A DNA stretch of 64,000 bases from Ipomoea triloba (lineage: Eukaryota > Streptophyta > Magnoliopsida > Solanales > Convolvulaceae). This document shows, piece by piece, positions 37,613-50,517 of this stretch (positions within the stretch are counted from its first letter, which is position 1; each line of letters begins with the position of its first letter). The notes below the pieces were generated by a model that was not told the DNA's origin, ran no database searches, and saw nothing but the letters and a program-made list of their open reading frames with translations. The position numbers and the translations under genes are program-made. The stretch lies in contig NC_044930.1 in NCBI RefSeq assembly GCF_003576645.1, positions 4,576,778 through 4,640,777 on the forward strand, given 5' to 3'.

Positions 37613-39263
37613 TGTTGTGTTGCTGAAGTTTTGAATTTGGATTTTGAAATAATAAAAGCGAATCTATGTTGTTGTCTAGGGTGGAATCCAAATATCAACC
37701 GAATTAACGGCTGGCAATAGAGTTGGAAACTAAAATATCTGGAAAATTGTTTTTGAAGGGGAAGGAGTGTACTAGTAGTTACGTTACTCTGTACTAGCGT
37801 GTACTTCATATAATTCGTAAGTAACTTCTATAACTTCCAAAAATATTTTGGATATTAGCCACAAAAACAATTTGTGTGATTGAATTTTTGACATATTCAA
37901 ATTTGCATAGTTCGTTAGTTTTATAAAATTGATTTTTTAAAATTAAATTAGAAGGACAACCACATATCAACGTTGTTAGCTAAGGAGATTCAATGACTAA
38001 GATCCTCATTATATTGTGAATATGATATTTACCAACAATCTCACCGCGTGACATGCGCCCTAAATTGTCTTGATCAATTAGGAGCGTGACATTAGCTTCC
38101 CTCCCATTTGTACATTGTCTTAACTGTATTTACGATGTGTTTTGTGAGTGATTTAAGCAATACATTTATAGTTTTAACCTTTAGAGTTTTAACTAAGCGG
38201 AATTTTATTTTATTTTTAATAATAAAGTCCAATGAGAGCACTATGATTAAAATGGTCTAACTAATCATTCTAAGAGTAATACGGAGTATCATTATGTTCT
38301 TTCTTTATTAGCATGCCCTCATTAATTCATTCAAGAAAAAAAATGGATTGTAGTTTTTTATTCATATCTTTCTCTTTAATTAATACAATCATGACATAGA
38401 AGCTAGTTTTATTCCATAAAAATATTATTTTATCGATTTTGTTCTAACCACTCTATTCTCTAAATGGAAATTGATATGATCTCAAATTGTTATTATAAGA
38501 GAGTATGATAAAATATTTATGTTTAAAAAAAAAATCTCTTAACTCACGTACTCAACTAGTATTTTGAGATGAACACTTAATCCAAAGAAGTAATTAAATA
38601 TTTATTATAATAACTCTCAATAATTACTATAAGATTTTGAAGACATGCATCTTGAAAACAAAAATATTGATTAGATTACAGCTATACCAAAACCTTTTCA
38701 AAGACAAAATTTCAACGTATAGTACTTAAAGCACTAATTACCAGAAATGAGAAATCAGAACAATCAAAGCTAAGCCATCTCAGAAATTGAATTTTCAAAG
38801 CAGTCATTGATTATAAGTGGACATATACTTGGAGAGCAAGCAAGATAAACCGAGAGCTAACTTCACGCTCAACATCAAAATGTTTTACTCCTGAGTTACA
38901 CACACTGACATAAACATTTTAATTTTATTTCCAAATTATTCTACTTTTACATTACTATTACTATTATTATAATATTTGAATATAATAACAGTGCAATCAC
39001 CTCTCTCGTATAGTCGAACGGTTAAAATTGAGTTTTAAAAACCAAAATAGGGTCATTTTGATATATTCATTATTATATCAGATCAATTCTAAGTACTAAA
39101 AACTCTATCAACCTTACACATACTTAATTATATCAAATACACTTATAGATTTTCAATTAAAAAGTAGTCGTTAAGAATTTAATTTAAATCCCTTTTGTGA
39201 GAAACAAAATTTTAACTATCTAATGTTTGTTTAAATCTTTTACAGTAAAATAGTATTAAATAT
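37613..39263. other. Upstream region of the MATE gene and intergenic sequence
   Basis: AT-rich, no ORF or RNA gene supported. A TACGGAGTA 9-mer is at 38280-38288. Confidence 0.5.
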
Positions 39264-39272
39264 ATTAATATT

Positions 39273-39428
39273 AGGTAACACTTGTGTTAGACCGTCTCAC
39301 GGATTGAGATCCGTGAGATGGGTCGAATATTTGATTAATGAGTCGAACTTTTGACGTCCTCATTAATCAAATATTTGACCCATCTCACATATTGAGACCA
39401 GTGAGACGGTCTTACACAAGCTTTTGCC
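39273..39428. mobile_element. Snap-back MULE-type MITE, 156 bp
   Basis: The ends are AGGTAACACTTGTGTTAGAC and, inverted, GGCAAAAGCTTGTGTAAGAC. The two arms (ACCGTCTCAC, CTCATTAATCAAATATT) pair almost the whole way, so it folds into one hairpin. ATTAATATT flanks it at 39264-39272 and 39429-39437. Same termini as the longer elements at 43778 and 50518, so this is a deletion form of that family. Confidence 0.82.
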
Positions 39429-39522
39429 ATTAATATTTTAAACTAAAATGTAATATATATTTTATGAACACAAAAATTACATTTGTACTAAAAAGCAACA
39501 TTAGTCAATATAAAATAATCGA

Positions 39523-40016
39523 AGAGTTAATACTATTTTTAGTTCTTTGATTATAGTGATTTTGAAACTTTTTGTATTCAACTTTAAAATGGATTAACAT
39601 TAATCATCAAACTATTGATTTTGTGTCACTTTTGTCATTGGTGATTTTTTGACAAATCATTTGAGATAATGTCAAAAACATAATATTGTTTTTCAATCCA
39701 CCTAAATCATTCCAAATTCAAAGGAAAAAAACCATAAATCATAAATCATCCCAAACTAGGAAACCCTAAATTCTGCATAGAGTCACATGTGAAATTTATT
39801 ATAGTTGCAATTCCTAATTTTGAATGATTTAAGGGAATTGATTAATGAAATTATGCTTTTGATCACTCGGTCTGCCATGACCATTTGAGAGAATATCTAT
39901 TGGAGAACCAAAAGTAACAAAATAAATACTTGAAGGACCAAAGTTGGTCAATTTAAAATTGATGATAAAAGTGACAAAATTACCCTATTTAGAAGACTAA
40001 AAATGGTATTAGCTCT
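39523..40016. mobile_element. TIR MITE related to the element at 5043
   Basis: AGAGTTAATACTATTTTTAG at the left and, inverted, AGAGCTAATACCATTTTTAG at the right. The arms share further blocks (TTTTGTCA, GACCAAAG). No target duplication remains visible. Confidence 0.6.
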
Positions 40017-41875
40017 AGAATCCAGCTTTTAACATGTAATTTTGACCGTTTACTTCATAACCACAAAATTTTAAATTCGACTTCACATAAGAAACTATCT
40101 ATTGGTCTTATTCTTGATTTTATCTCTTTGTTATCTTTTGCCAACCTAGTCGTGATCACATCTTTCGACTTTGGGTAGAAGTTACTGACTTTCTGCTTAA
40201 TTAAAATATGTATTTTAGCTTAAAAGAGAAGGTAGTCCTCAATCATTTCTTTAATGAAACTGAACTCTACATCATTTATGATGCTAAAGGATGAAAATTC
40301 ATTGATTAATATTACGTACTGTTTCCACTGTTAATGCATGCTGGCTTCAAGAAATATACATATATTATACGTGAATCTCAAGTCATCACTTCATGACATC
40401 GCCAACTGACACAATAGTTTTCAAAGTTTTTTTTTTCTTCTTTTTTTGCAAACAATAGTTTTCAAAGTTAAACTTCTTTTATCAATTGATCAATTCCAAC
40501 ACTACTTCATAATTTTTTTCAACCTATTTTTAAACAAAGTCTAAAGTACTAGAATATAATATTAATATCTATATCATGGAATGCATCTATATAAAATTTA
40601 AGGTAAAGTCGATGAGACAAGAGAAATGCGTACTCCGTGATGAATAATGGAGGAGACCAAAATATGGATGCGAAGGGACAATACACCCATTTTTGGTACT
40701 TGGTAGTCAATTAAATTGGAAAAATTAGGACAAAAAACGTGGAAACATAGTCACCACAAAACAGGGAAGAAAAAAAAAAAAGAAAAACAAGGAAAAATAT
40801 TTCACGTGCACGTCGGAATGTATTCAATCTACTGGTCTCCACCACAACCTCAAAACCCCAAACGTACGCCATTCATAGTTTCAGATCTAAACCCACTCCT
40901 TACCTAACCTTTATGTTCAACTACAAACAGTATTAATAGTATTGAGTACAATAAAAAAATAATATATATATATTGCAATTGTTATACCATAGACAAAGAT
41001 TCATCTTACATTGTGGACGTTAATTCAAAAATCATGGGGTTACAATTAATGTATTATGTGTCATCTGTGTATAAATTAATATATTAATAACACAAAATGT
41101 TTTAACTGCATATTATGTGCTACTAGACACATGATATGAATATTATTTTAGACTAGAGTACACAATATAACATTTGATAAATTGTATAATTTGCCTATAT
41201 ATTGTGAAGGAGTTTATTTTTTTATTACTTTATATTTGGATAATGCTTAATATAATGCTTTCTCAGTGTCTGGCATAAATAGAAAAGAAAACTATTGGCC
41301 CATTGCATATATACAGTAGATTTGGCAAAGGTCAACGTTATGGTCATTCATTCTGCCTGTTATAATCAAATGTATCTTCTACAGTTCTACTACTGACAGT
41401 AGAGATTCCTTGTACCTGCTCTTAAATTTAAAAAAAAAAATAACAAAAAAGAAAAACTAAAGATACACCAGATATAAAATACTGTAACAAAAAGAAAATG
41501 GCTACTTTTTTATTTTTTTTTGGGGGGGGGGGGGGGGGTTTATTATACGGAGTACTAGATAATCATTTGGTCCAGGTTTAATTAAGAAGAAAAAAAGGTT
41601 ATTTAATTTATACTTAACAAAGTTGTACTTATCTCACTTTGACCTAACAAAGCAGAGCTAAGTGCGTCAGAAAGATGCAAACTTTAAGGACAAATATACA
41701 GCAAACATAATTTTAAGAATCAACAATAATAAATGCATATTTAGTTTTATGCATGAAGGAAAAACAAAACAAATTAAAAGTATTAAAGTAAGCAGTGAAC
41801 ATGGTACAACATTACTTAGTACCCATATATATATGATGATGGTGCCTTGAAGAAGAAGATCCAGATCGATCATAG
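40017..41875. other. Intergenic region, no gene seen
   Basis: AT-rich with a 17-base G run at 41522-41538 and a TACGGAGTA at 41546-41554. No supportable gene; the right end passes into the MIR390 transcript. Confidence 0.5.
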
Positions 41876-41891
41876 CAGCATGAAGAAGCCA

Positions 41892-41912
41892 TGAAACTCA
41901 GGATGGATAGCG
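41892..41912 (-). ncRNA. MIR390: miR390* (3p strand)
   Basis: 21 bases on the 3' arm. As expected for a Dicer duplex it is offset by two bases from the mature strand. This strand pairs with bulges at the same places as in other species. Confidence 0.9.
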
Positions 41913-41970
41913 CTGTAGACGATCAAAAAGCCCGTGAAAATTAAACAGAAGCTATAATATGATCATCCAT

Positions 41971-41991
41971 GGTGCTATCCCTCCTGAGCTT
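41971..41991 (-). ncRNA. MIR390: Mature miR390 (5p strand)
   Basis: 21 bases with the 5' A that AGO7 prefers. Only position 19 differs from the common plant form, in the 3' region that tolerates change. Confidence 0.93.
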
Positions 41992-42180
41992 TACAGATTC
42001 TCCACACATTTTGCAATAACGTGTCAGAGCAAGCAAGCGTGTTTAATTTATTTCTGGAATAATAATGGGAATGGAATGAAAGAAGAAGGGTGAGGGAGGG
42101 TTTATTGGCTGGACAGCAGATATGAATGGGAATACCCTTTTATGGGTGGATGGGATAGAGCTACTTCAACCCATGCCGCC

Positions 42181-42188
42181 TATTTATA
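42181..42188 (-). promoter_or_regulatory. TATA box of MIR390
   Basis: TATAAATA on the minus strand, preceded by ACTA-type context. The expected start is near 42150, about 160 bases ahead of the mature miRNA, a normal spacing for plant MIR genes. Confidence 0.65.
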
Positions 42189-42199
42189 GTGGCAATTTA

Positions 42200-43680
42200 A
42201 CGTGGGTAGAGAGGACTAGAGGGGGACACAAAAATGTGTAAATTAATTATTCATGCCCCTATCTACGGCTATCCTATTATTTACTCTTGTACTATCTCCA
42301 TACTAAAAATCATATTTTTCTTGACCAGTTGATAAACATTGGTAAGTAAATTATAAAGTTCGATGACCAATAAGTTAAAGAATTTTGAGTTAGATCTGAT
42401 TTCCTTTTTAATTAAAGTTTACAGGTGTTGCATTTAATCTATACTAAATTCAAATTAGTCAAATTTTAATCAAGTTATGACCGTCCGGACACAGTAAGGC
42501 ATTAATTATTATTTTTGAAGATTTCATAAATAATTAAAAATTCAATTCAATCACATCTAAGTTAAAATTTGAACAGCAACAAAATGATATATTAGCTAGA
42601 CATGTACGGTCACGATGGACGAGGCCATGAAAGCAATGACTGGACCAACAAGAAAATTTGCTGTTTAAATATTCATGCATTTTATATAATTTAATAAAGT
42701 TAGTGCCAAAAACGCTGGTTTTAAACAACGTCATCTCTCCAGCTTTTTCTAAAGCTTAAAGGATTATTTATTTATTTATTTTTAAAAATGTATATATTCC
42801 GGCCGGAGCCAAGACTGAGCTAGATATGATGAATGGTTACAAGAATTTGACCAAGTGTTTTCAAACTTTTGTTGGTAAAGACCATGACTTTTCTCTTTGA
42901 TCGTATTAATATTAATAATAGCATTATTACTTACTTCAAAAAAAAAAAAACATTATTACTTACCTTTAAATCCGACCACGTATTCTTACTCAATAATCTA
43001 TACTTTCGTTTTAATGTTACAATCTATATATGATTACTTTTTCATTTTCTTTTTTAATGGGGTTTTGCCGTTACCGAAGGTGGTGCACACCGAGTAAATC
43101 TCATTTTGTAATTGTAGTCGACAAAGGATCACAATGAGGTAATTAGTCTAAGTTACCAATAATCGATCGGCTTAAAAAAAAAAGGCTTATAGATGAGGTT
43201 GAACTTGAAATCTATGATTACTTGAGGAGCAAGATTTCAAAGGTGACAAAACTCGTTTGATTAAATTAGAAGAGACTCATGTTATCTTATCCACACACCA
43301 CACTTTATAAATATAATTCATTCTTTTATCATATTTGTGTGTATACATGAAAAAAAATGTTTCAATACCGCCTTGGTCGTTCCAATTAAAGTATGTGATC
43401 CCATAGTTGGCTGCACATATTATATTTATGTTCACACACCCCCTCAAGCAACACGTGGAAGTCTCTTTTTGTGGGAGATTCGAAATGACCTTTTGCATGG
43501 CTCTGATATCAAATTAAAGTATATGATCCATCTCAACTAAAAGCCTAAGCTAATAGTTGGACTGCACATATTATATTTATGTTCACAGTTCCCGTTTTAC
43601 AAAATAGAAAGGATATACATTTAAATCATATATTGAGTTGGAAATTAAATATGATAAAAATGTACAAATTGATAAAAATA
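42200..43680. other. Intergenic; short retroelement-like fragments
   Basis: No gene. A direct repeat of about 26 bases (CTGCACATATTATATTTATG core) is found near 43411 and 43562. Between them ATGGCTCTGATATCAAATT resembles the tRNA-Met-like border of LTR elements. I cannot delimit an element. Confidence 0.4.
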
Positions 43681-43688
43681 TCAACTTA

Positions 43689-44446
43689 GGGTGTGTTTGG
43701 TTGACAGGTTTAGCTATAAGGAATAGGTATCAAAGTCATTGTTATTGTTTGGTTGACAGGTTTTAGAATACTACTATGGCAAAAACTTGTGTGAGGCTGT
43801 CTCATCATGAGTCGGATCGGGTCGGGTCAAGATGCAAATGTAACACTTATATGCACAAATGTCATACTTATATGCTCAAATATAATACTAATCAGGAATA
43901 AAATTTTTGTTACTTATAAGGGTAAATGTAATACTTTTAAAGGAAAATACAATACTTTTACATTTCGATTTAAAAGTATTACATTTTTCCACAAAAGTAT
44001 TATATTTGCCATTATAAGTAAGGGGCACTTGTCAACATTACTTATTATGAAAAATGTATTGCTTTTTCTCTAATAAGTAACAAAAATTGCATTTTTGATT
44101 AATGTTATATTTGAGTATATAAGTATGATATTTGCACATATAAGTATGACATTTGCATAGTGCTTTGACCCGACCCGACTCGTCTCACAAACAAGGATCC
44201 GTGAGACGGTCTCACACAAGTGTGACCCTACTACTATTGGTTTTGATTGCCTCCTTAATTGCAAAACCCGTTCCCGAATAAAATAAAACTTTCACCCCTT
44301 CCTCCTCAGCCACTTCCCCAACTATTAATAATCATTCTCATTCCACCTTACTACCAAACATGCAAAATACTTTCACCAAAATTCATTACCATTATCAAAA
44401 GTATTTGATACTGATTCCGATTCCCATGTACGAACCAAACACATCC
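43689..44446. mobile_element. Tourist-like MITE interrupted by another MITE
   Basis: The ends are GGGTGTGTTTGGTTGACAGG and, inverted, GGATGTGTTTGGTTCG, flanked by TTA (43686-43688 and 44447-44449). Without the insertion it is about 298 bases and matches the copy at 6858-7146. The insertion at 43778 occurred after this element had settled. Confidence 0.82.
43778..44228. mobile_element. MULE-type MITE nested in the Tourist-like MITE
   Basis: 451 bases, ends GGCAAAAACTTGTGTGAGGC and, inverted, GGGTCACACTTGTGTGAGAC. The perfect 9-bp duplication TACTACTAT is at 43769-43777 and 44229-44237. Comparison with the empty copy at 6858 shows the pre-insertion sequence (AATACTACTATAGG). Interior has the repeated words AAGTATTACATTT and GTAATACTTTTA in both orientations. 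Confidence 0.92.
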
Positions 44447-47400
44447 TTAATATTTTTTTAACAAGTTGACATTAACTAAAAATGACATTAAAATTTTTCT
44501 AAAAAAAAATGACATTAAAATCCTTCTCACACTTATACATACTAGTTGTAAATACGCACCATATGCGATTGAATATAATTATGTCCGATGAATAACCAAA
44601 AAACTAGTGAAATTAAATTATCAAAATAAATAAATAAAAACATAAATCTTATAAATATAAGAAAGATAAATTTTTAATTTTTGATTGTAATAAATATTAG
44701 TATCTAGCATAATTTTTTAACTACTACGTATTAGCTATTTGCATGCTTATATTAAATTATTAATAATATATAATGGGCTCAATAGTCTCTGCCGACTACG
44801 ATCCATTTCTCCTGTCTTGAAAATTGAATAGCGTACGGGTCAATACTTCCTTTCTGCATAGTGCTTCCAAATGAGCGTACACATTACTTTCAGCTTCACA
44901 AACGTGTCTTCATCATTACTTCAATTCCCAATTTCTCACCATAAATTCTTTTTTTATTAATAAACTGACGACAAAAATTTATAATTATTATTTAAAAATA
45001 AACAAGATGATAAATTTTATTTTTGTATAATACTCTTTAAATTACATTTAAAAAATAAATCATATTAAAAAAGTGTATGACGTATAGACTGAATCGAGAG
45101 TGCTGAGAATATTGATATACACCCAAAATTATTTATTTCAATTCAAACAACAATGTGTCAAATATTCCGAGTATTTATAAACATATTTAACAGTTATAAG
45201 TCAAAATATACTATACGTTCTTAGATTGCTTATCAAGATGGAAAAAGTAAACCAAACTCTAATATAAGGCTGACACTGTCATCCAATCTTATGTTTGGTT
45301 ACAGTCACACCACTATGACAAATATCAACCTGTAATTAAAAACTTCAAAGATTGAGATGAGAATGTCCAAACACATATCTAAGTCAGTGTGGGTTTCAAA
45401 GAGTCTGTCCAATGACTGTGTTTCCTAGTTCAACACCTTTGACATGTTACCCTTATCAGTTTTGACCTTTAAACATCCACGAGTGAAGCTACAACATAGT
45501 GTTGAAAATTAAATAAAGATGACGGGTGGTTAATAATACCACATGTTGAAAAAGATAACAATATTAATGATCTAGTGAATAACGTAAATGATGAGAATAG
45601 AATTATTATGATTCATCGAAAAAACATCAATATTAATGATCTAGTGAATAACATAAATATAGGCTTATTATGATAAAATTAAATCTAAAAATATAAGAAA
45701 AATGCAGATTAAATCCTATCTTATAAAGATCTCAACAGTAATTTTTAACGCATAGAAATGTAATAATATGTTATGTTCTGATTAAAAATTTAAATTAATA
45801 GTGAGATTGCACATTTATTATTTTATATATTATATATAATGTGTTCAACACTATCTAATCTATCTTTTTTTGGGAATGGGAGTGGGAGGGGAGTTAGGAA
45901 TATAGAATTTATAGTAATTATCAATTCATGAGAAATTGTGTGAAATGAAGAAATGGACTAGACAGAAAGCTTCCCCAGCTTTTATGGTGTGCTTGACATT
46001 CCACTCCTATGTATGTATCACGTTTCTCCTAATTTAATTTGACTCATGCCAAATATTTGGTATAGTTTATGCCTACTTTTTGGCATAGCATTGATGCATA
46101 GGAGGATTGAATTATGTATCTTTTGATCATTATGTCGATTTTAGAAATTAATTTGAAGTAGCTTAATTGTTAAAATTTTGCAAGATTACGTGCTTTAATT
46201 CATTTGTATAAATACTAAATAGGCTCCCTCAACCCATCTAAGGGATCGTCTACCCACTCATTTGTACTCACTTGGGTCAAGTAACTGTTTCATATTATGG
46301 CACCTAAGTACAACTAAAATATACACTGAGTATCAATATTAAGTGCACCTAACGTTATCATTAGTCACACTAGATGTTCTCGTTAAGTGCACCTATATGA
46401 AATACTTTATTATTAGGTGCACAAATATTAACAAGGTAAATTATTTGCACTTGTAAGTGAAAATAAGTGTACTTATAAGTGATTTTACTTAGGCTATGTT
46501 TGGCAAACTTAGCTGAAAAGGTAGCTGAAAGCTGAAAAGTAGCTGAAAACTGAAAAGCTATAAGCTCGAAGCTGAAATCTCAAGAGCTATTAAGCTAGCT
46601 GTTATGCTTAAAAGTGTTTGGTAAAATTAGTTTTTTGATAGGCTGATAAATGTAAAAAGACTAAAAAGGACATCTTCATACAATTTACTTGCAAAGGTGC
46701 ACTAGCTACCTGCACTTATAACACATTTACTTGCACTAAAATTCGTTATTTATCAAAATGCAATTGTGTCGTTTTTTAAATTACATTTGATTCGTTGATC
46801 TGGACACGTGGACAGTTGTAAATGATTTTTATTTCTCTCCTAGGCACAGAAGGGAAACCCAGTAAATTGCTGGTTTAATTTACCTTTCCCAGAATGCAGT
46901 AAAAGGGAAAGATTTCAACATATATAGTGAAAAAGGCGTGCCATTTCCTTTACAAATGAATGGGAGGTGTGCATGCATGGAAGCAAAACGAAAATGACTG
47001 GCAAGCTAGAAAGAAATTATATTAAAGAAAGAACTACGCAATCCTTAACTTTTGCAAGCTAAGAAATGATTGAAACTTATTATATATGCATTCAGGAATG
47101 ACGACTAGCTACCAGCAACATCTGACATCTCTTAATGCAAAAATGTTTCAAAAAGGACGACAATCGTGCCATATTATCCAAAATCTTTGAACCCAATAAA
47201 TCATATACAATATCTAATGACAATAGTTGTATATTATACTCCTTTGTTGATATCTAGGACATAGATTGCAGCTTTCGTGCTACTAAAGCACTACTATTTT
47301 AATCCTTTAGCCGTGATTTTAACGATTCACAATAATTAATATTATATATTATTTCTCCATCTTATAAACCCTAATCAACCATTGGATACTATTATACTAA

Positions 47401-47828
47401 TATAAATATGATATTGAAAAGTTATACTTGGTTACATCAATGCCCACAGGATATTTAACTTTAGACTGTAAAAATTATTGAAACTTTTACTTCTAGTAGT
47501 ATGAGAGGTTAGGTCAAGACTGGGAGGAACTGAAGGTGGGGGCCTATATATGAATTGAAGGCATGCAGGGGGTGAGTACATATATGGGAAATCTGAAAGT
47601 GGCGTCACTTTCCAATGATCTGATGTGGAGGGAGGAATTGAATGCATTGGGAATTGAAGCAAGACCATTTTCCTTTTCTCTGACCTCATTATATTGTTCC
47701 CAAACTCCCATGCCCCCATGGAGTCAGCTAGAGTTGCTTCTACTCTATGATGGGAAAAGGATCCACCCTTTTCATTGTGCTGTGCCCCGCCACAAATTTT
47801 ACAAGAGAGAAAAAAATTGTTGAAAAGG
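44447..47828. other. Gene-poor AT-rich stretch
   Basis: Short ORFs only, none recognised. An AGCTGAAA-rich patch at 46514-46580 looks like the end of a degraded DNA transposon. Scattered AAGTGCACCT words at 46310-46500 resemble a very decayed minisatellite island. Confidence 0.45.
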
Positions 47829-47831
47829 TTA

Positions 47832-48188
47832 GAGCATCCTTATCAGTGGAGATATTTTGTGATTATTGAGAAATTTTTGTAAGTGTCATTAGGAAAGAGA
47901 AAATAAGAGGGAATGAAAAAAATAAAAATAAATTTGATATTTAAAAAAAAATTAAATGCATCAGGGGCGCCATACGTGCCCAGCGGCGCGTGCACTGCAT
48001 GGGCTGCGGTGTGCGCAAAACGCGCACAGCAGCTGGTGTTGTTAAAAGTACAAATGTCTAGCTTTCACTGTTCTATTCTCTCTTAGCTTCATTGCAGGAG
48101 CTCATTCCCCCTTCTCTCTCCTCTCCTCTCTGCCAAGTTGGCTTGATTTCTGACATTAACCCCCCAATATGCATCAATGTGGATGCTC
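47832..48188. mobile_element. PIF/Harbinger-type MITE
   Basis: Ends GAGCATCCTTATCAGTGGAG and, inverted, GAGCATCCACATTGATGCAT, flanked by TTA (47829-47831 and 48189-48191). A GC-rich core (GGCGCC, GGCGCGTGC, GTGCGCAAAACGCGCAC) sits in the middle. Confidence 0.75.
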
Positions 48189-48206
48189 TTATAACTTTGA
48201 TTCTTA

Positions 48207-48503
48207 AGTCTTTCTCAATCGTGGAGATTTTGGTGTGATTTTTGAGAAATTTTTGTAGGTGTGATTAGGAAATTAAAAAAAAAAAAGAGTGGAGGAAAAA
48301 AAGAAAAGAAAAAAACATATTTACACGCTCAGATAGGCGCGATGTGAGGCGCAATTCTCTTCTCATAGTGGGGTCCATCATTGTCTGCTAAAATACCCAA
48401 ATTTACCAGAGAAAAAAAAAATCTCCCCTTCACATTTGTTAAAAACTCACCCATAACATCTTACTATTCTAAAAACTCAACAAAATCTTTATATAGAGAT
48501 GGC
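48207..48503. mobile_element. Second, diverged MITE of the same kind
   Basis: It repeats GAGATTTTGGTGTGATTTTTGAGAAATTTTTGTAGG-like sequence of its neighbour, seen as GATT(A/T)TTGAGAAATTTTTGTA. It also has a GCGC-rich centre and an inverted right end GGCCATCTCTATAT. Borders are approximate. Confidence 0.5.
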
Positions 48504-49623
48504 CTTAGCCCTTACATATATTTTTTAAATCATATTTGTCATATAAAATTTTTTAATGTATTCTTGATTCTTCCTGGAATTGGTAAATTGAGTTTATAAA
48601 TTTAATACATTGAGTTTTTTTATTAGTGAGAATGTGAAGAATCAAAACTTGACATTATTACTATTAAATTTAATATTTACTAAATGAATATTTAATTGAA
48701 AGACCAAATTTAGAACAAAATTAATAGTTAATGGACTATTCATGATCAAATTGAAAGTCGATAATGAAAATTGGTTAATGTCAATAGTCAATGGACCATT
48801 TATGATCCAATTCAAATTGAAAGTTAAGGATAAAAATTAGTAAATGTCAAAGATCATTATAGAAATTAAATCTTTTTATTACTTATTAGGTAAGAATGTA
48901 AGATGTTTGTGAGAGTTTATAACTTACTTTAATTTAGAGTAATATTACCTTCAATTCTTTAACTAAAATTACCTTTTTATATATAAATATCATTATATTA
49001 TTACATTAGATTTTAATTTAGTTATTATGTAGGATATTTATTAACTAGATGGATTAACTTATTGATGGACATAAAGAATTCTTGGGGTAACCCTTGGCCA
49101 GTTGGCCTAGCCAAGTTGGCAAAACGTTGACTTTGTGAATACAATATTACAATATAATGTTATAAATTTGACTAAGAGTTGCGGTTTGTTTATTTTATTG
49201 TAGTCAATTTGCCAATTATGATAACATGATAAAAAAATTTAATGCACACCCTCGAGTAGTGATTGCAGGTTCTCCTCATCACTCAAAAAATAAATAAAAC
49301 AAAGATTTTTCTACTTTTAGTTAATCCAATGTCAAGAGCGAATATGAATTCATTTTAATAGGAAAAATAGTACTCTTTAAATGATGATAACTAAGCTATC
49401 AACTCCTCCATTTGATAAGTAAATAAGAAACTAAAATAAACTAAAATTTTCAACTCTATTGATAAAGTTTGAAAAAAAAAATAAAGCTTCCAAATTTATT
49501 TTTTTATTTTTATTTTTGCTAATAATCCTATTATTTTATAAAGCAGTAATATAAGAATGTGATCGACTTACTAATATCAAATTTTACTAAATATTTTAAC
49601 ACTAATCACTAAACTTAATAAAA

Positions 49624-49671
<48 letters not shown>

Positions 49672-50509
49672 TAAAGTTAAGGAGTAATTGGTGAGCTGCC
49701 CACGACTTGGACTCTTGGAGGACACAGGAATTCCTACTCCCATCGAATCCTGGGGATTTGATACGGAATTTCGTGAATTTCAAGTCCTGTCGTATTTTTT
49801 AAGTAAACGTCAAGGAAAAGAAATTCATATTCTAATTCCATTTCCATTTTCAATAAATTTTAAGTGTGTATTTGATCAATAATTTATGAATTTTAAAAGT
49901 TTAAAATATTTAATTCAAACTTTTATTAAAGAGTCTTTTAAAAATTTATTCGTGTTCAAAATATTGTGAACTTTTATAAATCCTTTATTGAGACTTTTGT
50001 AAACTTTATGTTTTAAATATAAATATTTAAAATTCAATTGATACTCTAAACTTCTAAACTTTCTCGCTATCAAGTCTATAGATTTTCTCTCTTTGCTTAA
50101 AGTTTCCCTCTATCAAATTTACATACTTTCTCTCTTAGAGACATTCATTTGGCCTAAATTTTTAGTTAAATTAAAGTATCATTTTAATTCAACTATAATT
50201 TTATTTGACAATATACACTCAATATATGCAATATGTTATTCAGTTTCATTTTAGATACATAATACTGTAATTTCACTACAACACAACTAAAGTACTATTT
50301 TAATTTAATTACAGTTTCATTTGACAATATACACTCAATATGTGAGACATGTTATTCAGTTTCATTTTGGATACAATGTAGTTTCATTTCATTATTCACT
50401 TATTTCTTTCTGAAATATAAGCATTAAGCAAACATGATATTATATTAAGATTTAAGATATCAATAATAAATGAAGGTAGACTGACATGCTATTGTCGCGG
50501 CCTAACATT
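48504..50509. other. Gene-free AT-rich stretch
   Basis: No supportable gene. It contains an (ATT)n run at about 49627-49670 and a pair of diverged direct repeats (ATTTGACAATATACACTCAATAT core) near 50203 and 50318. Confidence 0.5.
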
Positions 50510-50517
50510 AAAAGGAA

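Larger units (their letters stand above)
41876..42012 (-). ncRNA. MIR390: MIR390 precursor
   Basis: On the minus strand the 5' arm (41991-41971) reads AAGCTCAGGAGGGATAGCAC plus a final C. This is miR390 with one change near the 3' end (A for the usual G at position 19). The 3' arm (41912-41892) reads CGCTATCCATCCTGAGTTTC plus A, identical to the known Arabidopsis miR390a star strand. The arms pair over the whole duplex, with a loop of about 58 bases. The flank GAATCTGTAAAGC also matches Arabidopsis MIR390a. miR390 loads AGO7, cuts TAS3 transcripts and so starts tasiR-ARF production, which limits ARF3/4 and sets leaf polarity and lateral root growth. Confidence 0.95.

Noticed and set aside
47432..47823. 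Overlapping 95- and 86-residue ORFs
   Set aside because: No recognisable domain, no hairpin of a known miRNA, and no splice pattern; left as intergenic.
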